A DNA stretch of 64,000 nucleotides, taken from positions 6,689,501 through 6,753,500 of the forward strand of contig JANTQA010000008.1 of the NCBI GenBank assembly GCA_027625915.1. Reading direction: 5' to 3'. The DNA comes from Anaeramoeba flamelloides. Lineage: Eukaryota; Metamonada; Anaeramoebidae. Under the pieces are notes generated by a model, which was given only the letters and a program-made list of their open reading frames with translations, ran no database searches and was not told where the DNA came from. The first letter of the stretch is position 1. The number at the start of each line of letters is the position of its first letter. The position numbers and the translations under genes are program-made. This document shows positions 11,670 through 23,800 of this stretch, piece by piece.

Positions 11670-13628
11670 TTAATTATAATCCAAATTACTCCAATCAAAG
11701 ACAATTAATGAACCATCATTTGATCCGAATAATAAAAACCTTTGGTCGTTGGATAAAGAGATACACTTGATTACCTTTTTAATTGAAAAATCTATTACAG
11801 TTTCAAAAGAAGGGATTTGTAAAATATTAACAGAACCAAATTTGGTTGTCAATATTACGAATTTTTCATTTTTAGTGCAATTGACCCCAATTATTTCATC
11901 TGATAACTCTTTTGTTGTTAAAAATTTGCCATTAATTGTATAAAAAAAGATTTTTTTTAAGAGGTTGCAACAAATTAAAATTAAGCCACTTTCAGTGATT
12001 ATTTTTACAAAATTAATTTGGCTTTTAAAATCAATGATATTATCAAATCTTCCCTTCAATAAAGAATAAATTATAAAAATGCCATTTTTCGAGCCTGTCA
12101 CTACCAAATCTAAATCCACGTCTATATCTATTGAAGTGATTTCATCTGAATGACCATATAACAAATGTCTAATTTTTTCATTTACTATTAAATTTTTTTT
12201 GGAATCCTTTTTCAAATCCCAAATGATCACAGTGGTATCCTTTGAGCCTGTGACTAAAAACTTATTAGTTTTATCAATGACGATAGAGGTAACAACATCT
12301 TTATGTTTATTTATTGTTTGTAATATTTCTGAATTGTCCACCTTGGATACATAGAAGGAGTTCCCCCAGTAACCCCCCAATATAATTGTATTCCCATCTG
12401 AAGACATTGCAAAGCAATTTGAAAAGCTTTTCATTCTATTATCAAAGCTAGGCCCAATTCTTTCTTTGTCTAATCGATTTGGATCAATTTGAATGATAAT
12501 TTTTTTCCCAATGTTATTATTTATACTTAAGCTATTAGAACTTTCAGTATTCTTCTTCTTCTCCTCCACGCGATGATAATTATTGTAATCCTTATCATTC
12601 TCATTTACATTCTCGCCCTTATTCCCGTCCTCATCGGTACCATCTTCCATCCCACCCTTCTCTTTGCCATCCAACTTTTGATCTCCATTCTCATCATTTT
12701 TCTTAATATCATCATCATTCTCATCCATATTACTATTATCTTTATTAATTAAATAATTAATATATAATTTTCGATTCATATCTATGATAATAAATTTTTG
12801 TGAAGTAAAATTTAAATTTTCAGTAATTCCAATAAACAACAAAGCCTTATCACTAATTATTTGAGACATTGCATTCAATCCCTTCGGCTTATTTGTTTTA
12901 TTATTATTTATTACAAAAGAAGTTAATTTATTTGAAACATAACTTATAGTGCGCTTTAATAACATACTATCTCTTTTCGGATGTGGTTTATCAAATAATT
13001 GGCTTGGGCATTGCCCAAAATGCTCAATTTGTGACAAAATACCTAATTTTTCGATGGGGTCTTTAATTTTATCCAAATCTACCGATTTTTCATAAGTTAG
13101 ATAATGGAAAACATTATTATTTTTTTCAGACTCCTCCCCTGTTTGCTTATAACCAAAAATTAAATCAATCCAATCATTTAAATGCTGACTCACATACTTT
13201 GATTCTAACGCCTTTTTATGAATACTAATGAAAATTTCAGGAGATCCTTTTGCCCATTTTGGTAAAATAACATTATTGACTTGTTCACTACTTTGCTTTT
13301 CTCCAAAATCAAATTTATTGTCATTCATTAAAAATTCTGGAAAATAGAAAAATTCTGGAATTAATTCCTTATTATCACTAAGATTATTAAAGCAATTATT
13401 CCAAGTCGACGGAATTGAATGGAATAACCGATCAGGATGATCGAATTTGTTATCAAAAGTTTGTATGTTTAAAGTGGTGAAAGGTTCAATTCTTAATAAA
13501 TAATATAAAGGTACACCAATTGTTGAATAATGAGATCCATATAAAAATGCAGGTATAGTTGATTCAGTTTTTTGATTCTGATATTTTTTTTGTAATTTCT
13601 TTAAATTCTCTTCATTTAATGCTCCAAC
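11670..13628 (-). CDS. BEACH gene exon 7: C-terminal BEACH half and WD40 repeats
   Basis: Residues 2937-3588. The exon starts after 'aaatttag' and opens with VGALNEEN, completing the DLSKP|VGAL motif across the splice. BEACH landmarks follow: '[19 protein letters not shown]', '[11 protein letters not shown]', '[13 protein letters not shown]' with NDNKFDFG, '[13 protein letters not shown]' and '[10 protein letters not shown]'. After an acidic, N/D/G-rich linker at about 3225-3290, WD40 blades run to the stop, with '[17 protein letters not shown]' the clearest and '[14 protein letters not shown]' the last. Confidence 0.92.
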   Translation of the reverse strand, partial: VGALNEENLKKLQKKYQNQKTESTIPAFLYGSHYSTIGVPLYYLLRIEPFTTLNIQTFDNKFDHPDRLFHSIPSTWNNCFNNLSDNKELIPEFFYFPEFLMNDNKFDFGEKQSSEQVNNVILPKWAKGSPEIFISIHKKALESKYVSQHLNDWIDLIFGYKQTGEESEKNNNVFHYLTYEKSVDLDKIKDPIEKLGILSQIEHFGQCPSQLFDKPHPKRDSMLLKRTISYVSNKLTSFVINNNKTNKPKGLNAMSQIISDKALLFIGITENLNFTSQKFIIIDMNRKLYINYLINKDNSNMDENDDDIKKNDENGDQKLDGKEKGGMEDGTDEDGNKGENVNENDKDYNNYHRVEEKKKNTESSNSLSINNNIGKKIIIQIDPNRLDKERIGPSFDNRMKSFSNCFAMSSDGNTIILGGYWGNSFYVSKVDNSEILQTINKHKDVVTSIVIDKTNKFLVTGSKDTTVIIWDLKKDSKKNLIVNEKIRHLLYGHSDEITSIDIDVDLDLVVTGSKNGIFIIYSLLKGRFDNIIDFKSQINFVKIITESGLILICCNLLKKIFFYTINGKFLTTKELSDEIIGVNCTKNEKFVILTTKFGSVNILQIPSFETVIDFSIKKVIKCISLSNDQRFLLFGSNDGSLIVFDWSNLDYN

Positions 13629-16600
13629 CTAAATTTAAAAAAAAAATAAAGAAATAAAATATTAAGAAATAATAAATTTAGTGTAAAAATAAAACATAAT
13701 AAGAAATATTTTTATTCACAATTAACATAAACTATTTTCCAGTCAAAGGGGCCCAGTTGTGATGGGTACAATACATGTGTTTAAAGGGTTTGCATAGATA
13801 TTTGAAGAAAAATTTTATTTTGGAAATTTTCAAAATTGAAATCATTTTTTCACATTTCTACACATTTTTGTTTTTTTTTTTCGATTGTTTTTTTAAAACG
13901 TCATTCAGTTGCAAAATTTTTTTTTATTGCAAGATCAATAGTCACTTGGTAAAAATGTGTTATTCTAAGGTAATTGAAACCATGTAAAGATTGTTGAGAA
14001 ATCATATTGATTTCTATTGCAATTCTATTCGATCTTTGATCTTGATATTTGTTTAATAAATTTGAAAAATTTTCACTTCATTTTCATTTCCTTTTTCAAA
14101 TAGTGACCACAAATACCAACAAACTTTGTTTGGGGGATTGATTTCTAAAAGAAAAGTATGGAAAATGAAGTGAAAAATGTTTCATATTTATTATTCAAAT
14201 GCCAGTAGAAGTTCAAAACGAACATCGTTGTTTTTCTCAATGGGGCCATAAGAATTTGAGTTTTTCAATTTTTAAGAAAATTTATTGATTAATTAGTTTT
14301 CTTTCAGACATATATCAACAATTCTTTGATGTGTATTATTCTGATTATTTCTTATTTGTTCTTCAAAGGTCAATTATATAAAATAATCGATATTTGAAAA
14401 AAATGTTGGGCCCCTTTGACTGAAACAGAGTTTATATCTTATACTTCCCAAGAAAAACAGAATAACTAGTTTTATCAAAATTTTTTTAAAAAAAACGTAG
14501 TATTTTTTAGTTTGAGATATAAATAGAAAATTTTGAAATACTCTGATAATTTCCTCAAATCAATTAAAAACTAAAAAAAAAAAAAAAAAAAAAAAACAAA
14601 TATTACTGGTTTTGATAGATCTCTATAAACATTTGGATCATTCAAATCAATTGTTTCACTTTCATAATCAATTAAAATCCAAGGGAAAACAGGATATTGG
14701 CTTAAATCATTGTAGGTTCTCCCCGATAAAACATTTAAAATCATTAAATATTGGAAATTCGACAATTCACCATTTTGCCATAATTGTGTATAATTATTTT
14801 TTTTTAAGATAGTTTTAGGATCGCCTTGCGAATTTTTGTTTAAATTTTTAAAAACAATAGTTTTCAATTTTGAGTATATTTTATCACGTATCCGTTTCTC
14901 AAAATTAAAAAAATAGCTTCTATTATTTATTAAAAAAATTTCAATAGCAGTTTGCTGTAAATGATATCTTCTTTTATAAAATTGTTTAATTAAATTTGAA
15001 TTCCAATACCAATTTTTTAAATATTTGATTCTAAAATCCTTTGGATAATCATTTTTATTGAATGATTTTAAATTAATTTGAAATTCAATTGAATCATTTC
15101 GTAAAATGAAAGTTCCTGGTAAAATGATCATTGGGGAAACCAATTCACAATTAATTTGATAAATTATTTTTTTTTTGATGAAATTATCATTATTATAATT
15201 ATTATTGATATTGATATTGATATTTTTATTTTTTTGATTCTGATTAATATTTAAATTATTTTTATTAAGTTCATTTTGTTTTTTTTTTAGCTTTAATTTA
15301 ATTTCTTGAGAATTTATTTCATTATCTAAATAAAAATTTAATTCATCTAATTTCATTGAATTCCTTTTGAGAGATAAATTAATCGAATTTCTTTTAATTT
15401 GTTTTATTAAATTTTTGTTTTTATCATTCCCATTATGTTTAATATTCAATATTTTCCGATCATTTTTATTAATATTATAATTATAATCATCATCCCCTAG
15501 ATTATTTTTCCATATAGCTGAAATATGATTATTAAATTGATTATTTCTTTTCATCCTTCTCCTTCTTTTAAAATTATCTATTGTCATTGCCAATTTAAAA
15601 TGTGTTTTTTGTTTATTATCAAATGCCCAAACTCTTCTTTCATTGATTAATGATTGATATAAACTATTCCATATTCTTCGATGTTCATTTAAATAAATGT
15701 TAAAAAATTTGAAGAATTTAAAAAATTGTTGATGATATATTTTGATTATTAAATTTAAATTAGTATTATCAATGATTTTTAATAATTCTTTATTATGCTT
15801 TTTTTGTAGTTGATTAATTGTTAAAAGATTATTTTCAGTATTTAATCCCTTGTGATTTTGATCATTCTTTTTTTCTTTGTTAATTTTTATTTCTATTTCG
15901 TTGATTTCATTTCCATTTTTTTCAAGTTTAATTATTATTTCCTCATCATCATCACCTTCTTCTTCAGATTTATATTTATTATCATCATCATTATTAAAAT
16001 TATTATTATTAATATTTAAATTAAAAAAATATTTATTTTGATCATAATTTTTAAATTTTTCAAACCATTTCACTGAAGTTATTTTTTTTGTATTAAAATA
16101 ATTAAAATTTTTTTGATCCAAAATATTTAATAATTTTAAATAATTATTTTTTTTATAAATTATACCATTAATAATGGTATTAATTTCTTTTTTTAATTCC
16201 GATTTTTCAATAGGGATAATATCATTTTTAATTTTTGATTGATTTAGTAAATTTATTAATAATTCAGAATAATCTAATATTAAAATAATTAAATATTTTC
16301 TCGTAATTTGACTCTTTGTTTCAAAGTTATTATATTTATCTTTATTTCTACTGTCGCTTCTACTTCCTTTGCTAGAATTATTTGATGATAATGAAGTATT
16401 TTCCAAAGTCAAACCAGAAACATTCATTAATGAATTGAATAATATCGAAATAATTACATAAATAATTTCATTAATTAAATTATTAAACTTTTTAATTTGC
16501 TTAAAGATGGATAATAAGAAAATTAATTGTTCTAAATGCTGCTGATATTTATTTTTCAAGTTGTTTCTTTCAGTAATTAAATAAATAAGTAAAAAGAAAA

Positions 16601-19600
16601 TATTCATTAATTTATTAATATCCTTTTTTTTCGTTATTAATTTCAAATTTTGTAAATTATAAAAATTCAATTCTCCCAATAGAGCCAAATACTCTTCAAT
16701 TAGATTAATATTAAGAATGGTTTTTTCCTTTATTTGATTTTTATTATTTATAATTAAAGTATTTTTTTTCGAATTTTTGAAATAATATAAATATTTAGTT
16801 ATGAGATTACCTAATCTTAAAATACAATTGCGAAACAATTCCGATTGGACAATTTCATTTTTATCAATAATTTCATCAATTTTTGTTTCAGTTTTCATAA
16901 TTAATCTAATGTTAATAATTAAATCATATAATAGTTGCGAAGTAATTAATTGAAATAATTTTAAATTGTTATATTGATAAAAAAAATTGATAATTAAAAA
17001 TTTCAAACTTTCTTTTAATAAATTTAAGCCATTTAAATCAAATAAAATACCTTCTAAATGAATTTCATTCAAAATGTTAAAAGATTCTATATTTAAATTG
17101 CCTTTAATATCATCCTCATCAATATTTTGCTTATTTCGAATAATTTTTTGTAACATTGTTCTGACATTAATTTCAAGCCTAATATAATTTTTGATTTCAT
17201 CTTTTTCACATTCGCGATCTCTTTGCCTTTCTTTTAATTGCTTGATAAAAAATTGATAATCAATTAATTTAAATAATAATAAATGCCAATTGGGTATTTT
17301 GCTTGATAGAATTATTCTATTTTTGGTATTTCGTTTGATAATTAAAAAGATTTCCTTTAATAAAGTTACTGCAAAATAAGAATAATATTTGCCAATAGAT
17401 TCGAAAATTACTGGCAATAAAATACTATTTTTGATAACGATTTTCTCGTTAGTGATTGAAAAGTGTTCATTGAACCGATCACTTAAAATAAATAATGAAA
17501 ATAATCCAAACGAAGTTTCTTCCGAGAGGGGATATTGTATTAAGGAATATTTAAATAAATCAAAACTGGGTAAACCCTTTTCAAAAATTCTATAAATATA
17601 ATAACTTTTTTGTTTTTCAATTAATTTGATATTTAATAATAATTTCATTATCAGCGATTGAATTTTCGCACTATTTCGGCATAAGAGAATAATTATTAAA
17701 GGAAATAAAAGTTTTGGTTTATATTCTAAAAAGCTAATAACCAATTGTTGTTTCCTTTTAATCAATTTTAATATAAATTCAATTATTATAATTACATCCT
17801 CATTTGGTGATGGGACACTTGTTGTATACAATATTAAACTCAAAAAATCTTCTGGGTCTTTGTACTTTTTTAAAATCATTTTGATGATTGTTATTATTAT
17901 TTTTCTTTGAATAATAATTTCATTTTCTTCCAATCTTTTTGCCATAATCTTTTTACTAATAACATGCCTTTTCGCCTTTTTGCCTCTTGAATATTTCGAT
18001 GGTTTGATCCAATAATAATAAAATAATATTTCTAATATTTTCTCGATTGCAATTCTTTTTTTTTGTAAAATAATTTTAATTAAATTTAAGATAGCACTTT
18101 GAACTTCTAAATTGCAATAGATCCAAATTTCATAATCTAAAATCAAATCATTTATTAAATTAAAATATAATTTTTTATTGCTAATTTCCTTCAGTAATTT
18201 TGTTAATAATGTAATAATTTCAATTGTAATATAATTTGGATCAATTTTTCGAAAATGATATGATATGATTTTAAATCCTTCACATCGAACCATATCTTCT
18301 TGATTACTTTTATCTTGTAATAATCTATAAATAATTGACAAAATTTCAAAACCTATTTTACATTTTTTATTATTATTATTATTAATTTTTTTTTTTTTTT
18401 TTTTTTTGTTAATTTAGTTGTTAAAATGTTAGAATATTTAATTAATTAGGATATCAAAATAATTAATTATTTTGTAAATTTATTAAACAAAAGAAATTTA
18501 TCATTCATTCATAAATCTGGAGATGAAGACATAACGCTGAATTATCGACCAATTTCAATTAATCAAACTCTCCCAAGATTCTTTATAAATTTTTTTATAT
18601 ATACAGGAATCCAAGATTCTTGGGATTTAGTTTCAAATAACCAATTTGGATTTAAAAAAAAAATTAGATACAAGAATTGCAGTTTTAAATCTATTAAATG
18701 AATATCAAAAATTAAAAAATAAATTCAAAAATGAAAATATTTATATTGTAACAATAGATATCCAAAAATGTTTGACTCTATTCATAATTTACATATTTAT
18801 TATTCAATTAAAAAAAAAAATTATAAAAAATGAAATTAACCTATAATATCTACTTGCTTAGTACTCAAAAGAAGGAATTGGTGTTTATCATGGAGATCCA
18901 TTATCTCCTTTATTATTTGGATTTATTACTCATTTTCTCGAAAAAAAAAATTAAATTATTATCATTACATGTTCAAGTGTTTACAGATGATCTAATTTTA
19001 ACTTATGAAAGGATCATTAATAGAAATCAATTTTCAATTATAACAAATATATAAAATAATAAGAAATTTCGGAATGAATCCTAACAAGGATAAAACTAAA
19101 AAAACTTTAATTTCAAAGGAAATTTGATATATTGGCATTTGACTAGACAAACAAACTTATTTAAAGTTTAACCTTGATAAAGTTAAGACCAATTTCAAAA
19201 AATTAATCAATATCTTCAACAAAAAAAATTTTCTAATGGATTAAAAATTCAGTTTTTTAAAGCTTTATTACATAGCTAATTATTATATGGATTAGAAATA
19301 TTTGATTTGACAAAAACAGATTTTAAAGATATTGATACTTGGATGAATAAAAAAATTAAAAATTTTTTATTAATCAACCCACACTCTCATAGGCTTCTTT
19401 ATAAAACTGAAGCAAAAATTGATCCTGTCAGAATAACGATATAAAAAAGAAGATTTAAGTTAATTCAAAAATTAAAAATCCTCCGTTTTTGATGAATTAA
19501 TTAATTATCTTCCTTTTTGAGAAAAAAAGAATTTGAAAATATTAATTGGTATTCCAAAAATTTAAAACAATTCGAAATTGAATTGGATAAATCGCGAATA

Positions 19601-20821
19601 AAAAAATTTAGAAAATAGTCCAAGTTGGAAATGTCGTTAGGTTTTTTTCCATTCTTTTAAATTTTAGAAATCAATTGTTAGATTTTTTTTAATTTGAGAA
19701 ATAAAATAAAGTTAGGCACCTGACGGAACTTGACGACACCCCTCAAAAATATTTATAAATCATACAAATCAATAATAATATAAATAAGCAGCTGTATCTC
19801 AGTTTTTTTAGAATTCAAAAGACTAGAAAAAAATCAAAGATTTTACTCTATCCGTTTGAATTTTGGAAAATCTGCCATTAAGTTTTTTTTAATTTAAGAA
19901 ATAAACCGAAAATTTATTTAATTTTACTCTATTCTTTTGAATTCTGAAAAAGCTAACGACAAAAGATATTTTAAATGTTTGTGTTTAAGTTTAATTTTAA
20001 AACTCAGAAATTTTACAAATTATCTTAACAGGTATTCTTTTGTTATGAATAAAAATAAATCAAAATACTGTGAATTATATAAAAAAATAAACAATTTAGA
20101 AATCATTGAGGATTTAGACCAATTTATATGGAATTGCTCAGCCTATGAAAACAATAGCATAAAAAAAATAACTGAATTAAAAAAAATTAATATATCTAAT
20201 ATATTAAAAAATAATAATATTTATAATATTATTATAAAAAAAGATTCAACGTGCTTATGATCCCGAGTGGGTAATAAACTTATTTTTAAGTCTTTAATAA
20301 AATTCATAAATAAAAATTTAGGGGTTTGGGAAGTGCCGTAGAGTGCCTAAGTTTTCCAGAATTCAAAAGAATAGAGTAAAATCAAAGATTTAGCTCAATT
20401 CTTTTATATTCTGGATTACCTAACGGCGGCTTTTTTTTAATTTGTGAAATGAAAAGAAAATTTAAGAAAATTTTTTTAAAATTTCTAAAATCCAAAAAAA
20501 CCTAATGAAAAGTGCCGTAGAGTGCCTAAGTTTTCCAGAATTCAAATGAATAGAGTAAAATCAAAGATTTAACTCAATTCTTTTAAATTCGGGAAGTTCC
20601 GAGGTTTTTTTTAATTTAATGAATAAAAAGAAAATTTTTGAAATTTTCTTTCAAATTTCTAAAATTAAAAAAAACCTAACGACAAAGAAGAGGAGTTAAT
20701 AGCACCCCTTCAAAATAATAAAAAAAAAAAATTGTGAATTATTTTTGAGTATTTTCTTGAAATTAAAAAAGGAATAATGAAATTAAGAAAAAAAAATACA
20801 AATAAAGAATAACGTAGAAAG

Positions 20822-20857
<36 letters not shown>

Positions 20858-23800
20858 AACTGCACTTACATTCATTAATTTCAATAGTATAATTAATACT
20901 CCTTTTTTTACAATTCAAATTATGTTCGGTATCTAATGGGTCATTTAATAAAGCAAACAATGGTAAAAAAATTTGAATGCTACCTAGGCAATAAATTGTT
21001 TCTTCAATGTGCTTTGTTTTGTGTTTCAACATATCGATTAATTCAGCATCTTTGGGGTTGTTTGTTGATGGTGTTTGATCCAAACAAGTATTTTTTTTGA
21101 TGATTTCAGGATGATAACTAAGAAAAAAAGAATCGATCTTTGTTTGGTTATTTATTGTTGGAGTTTTAGAAATTTCAATTTCACTATTTTTTTTATCGAT
21201 TTTTTTTATTTGATTTTCGGAAGAGAAATTTGAATTAAATAATAGTGTTATCGAATCATTTGGACCAAAATTATAAAGTTCATTTATTTTGGAATTGGAT
21301 AATTCATAAGTTAAAAAAAATATGGCTCCCATTTTCCCAAAAAATGGATTTTTCTTGTTTTTTGGTAGTAAACTTTTCCCAATATAATTTTTTTCAAATA
21401 TTAAATTACGTGGATAGGTTAATTTCTTTTTTCCAATTAATTTCCCATTTAAATATAACATTAATTTTTCACCAGAAACAGACCACTTGTATTTGATATG
21501 TGAGAAGCATATAAAAAACCATTTTTTTTCTGGTAAATCATATTCAAATTTGGTTTCATCATATTGCTTGGAATCATTATTAAAAGTTCTAAAGACAATA
21601 TATTTTTTAATTTTATCTTCATTTCCATTCTCCTTTTCTTTATTATCTTCAATTTCGATTTCTTTTTCTTTTGTGTTACTTTTTTCAGTTTCTTTTTTTT
21701 TCTCTTTTTCTTGGATTTTCTTTCCTTCTTTTTCTTTATATTGCTCTTCTTTTGATTTGTTATTTTCTTTTTCATTTTTGTTTTTGTTTTTGTTTTTGTT
21801 TTCGTTTTTGTTTTCATTTTCATTTTCATTTTTGTTTTCGTTTTCGTTTTCTTTTTCATTTTTGTTGTTTGTGTAATCTGAACAATCTATTTGAAAAAAT
21901 ACTTCAATTCCAGATTTCTTGTTTTCAGAAAAAAAAGAAAATAACAAGGGCTGGTAAAATGATGAATCATACGGATCAATTATTGATTCCAAATAAATCC
22001 ACGAACAAAAGGAATATCCCTCGGATGGAAACTCAATTTTTGGAATAATTAAACAGCTACTTTTCCCATTGAAATGGAAAAATGTTGGTGGGTCGATCGT
22101 GTCTGTTTTAATCATTTTATTAAAGGCAGTTATCAATAATGGTCTATATTTTGATCGAAATCCAACTATTTGAATTTATTTTTTGAAATAAGAAAAATAA
22201 TGGTAAAGTATATTAATTTAATAATTATCATTTGTTATTATTTAAATATGATTAAAAGGAAACAATAAAATATCAAATAAAAATTCAAATTTCTAAAGGA
22301 AGATCAATAAATGAAAGTTTATACTTTTTAATAAAATTTTTTAAGGAAATAGAAAAGATCAGGCACATAAGTATGAAATAAAAATAAAAAATATTATTTT
22401 GGAACAAAAATCGTAGAAACAATATCGTCAAATCCAATTTTGTTTTAATTATTTTTTGCAAAGTTATTGTTTTATGAGAGAATATATCCTTAAATTCTAA
22501 ATAATGAAATATTAGATTTTTTAAGCCGTAATTAAACATTATTTTTACACATCTGTAAAAATGATTTCTGAATTTTTCATTTTTTTTTGATAAAATTGTG
22601 ATTTTTTCATTAACTGTGATACTTTTCTGATATATTCCTCAAGGGACAGGAAACTTACCAGTATAATTGATGTTTTAAATTACAACAAATTTCATTTAAT
22701 AAAAAATTGGAGATATTTGGGTTTGTTTGAATTTGAAAAAAGTATTTTCAATTTTTTCTTGACGTTTCTACTCCAAATTACTTTTTTTCTTTTTTTCAAT
22801 ACAATAGAATATTACTAAATATATCAATTATACTGGCAAGTTTCCTGTCCCTTGAGGAATATATCAGAAAAGTATCATAGTTAATGAAAAAATCACAATT
22901 TTATCAAAGGAACATTAAAAATTCAGAAATCATTTTTGCACATATACTTATCTTCGAAATAAAAAAAAAAAAAAAATTATATTTTTAGAGAAATAAATAT
23001 TTTTTTTATATGATAAAAAAATTTTCAAATTTTTGTGTGATCAAAATTTCATTAATGAATTAAAATAAATAGTATTTCGAGAACTGATAATGGAACAGTA
23101 GTAAAGTGACTAATTTACAATTTGAAGGCTGATATATCAAGAATTCTTTTAACCACTTTATTTTTGATTGTTGATCATTTTCTCAAAAAGTTAAAACATC
23201 GTTATTTTAATTAAAAATCAGGTTTATGATTCTTAGAACTGCTAATTCTTTGAAGAAATCACCAGACCGATTTGAATCTTCTTGACTATTATAAAAATCG
23301 ATAAGAATTGGGACAAATTCTCTCATAATTTATGGAGTTGGTAAGGATTTCCTAGGAGAATTGACAAATTCCACTCTCACAATTCAGCAATATCTCGAAT
23401 TCAAATCAGTGATTCTTGTGGAAGTGCCGTTAAGTGCCGTCGAGTACTGTAGAGTTCCATCAAGTGCAGTCAAGTTCCTAGGTTTTCCAGAATTCAAATT
23501 GATAGAGAAAAATCAAAGATTTAACTCAATTCTTTTAAATTCTGGAAAAGATAACGGTGTTTTTTTTTAATTTCAGAAATAAACAGTAAATTTCTTAATT
23601 TTTGGTTTATTTCATAAATAAAAAAAAAACATAACTACAAACAGGCGAATTTATAGTAATCGTCCCCCATTGTTAATGGAAAAAAAAAAAAAAATAAAAT
23701 TTTTTGATATTGAAATTAATCATCAAATTATTAATACATTTTTTTTTAAAATTTTTGTTTTAATTACCCGAAGATTATATACTTTTTTGTAAAGGTATTT

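Larger units (their letters stand above)
18353..20869 (-). other. BEACH gene intron 5
   Basis: 2,517 bp; donor gtaagt at 20869, acceptor 'aaaatag' ending at 18353, phase 1. It is almost entirely occupied by a LINE in the opposite orientation (18450-20275) and double-hairpin repeats (19615-19960 and 20320-20710). A poly-A/T run sits just inside the donor at 20822-20852. Confidence 0.8.

Noticed and set aside
21461-21876. Long open frames on both strands opposite or overlapping the ConA-like exon
   Set aside because: They are products of the coding (EN/KN/EK) hexamer repeat in other frames; the BEACH frame carries the conserved domain.
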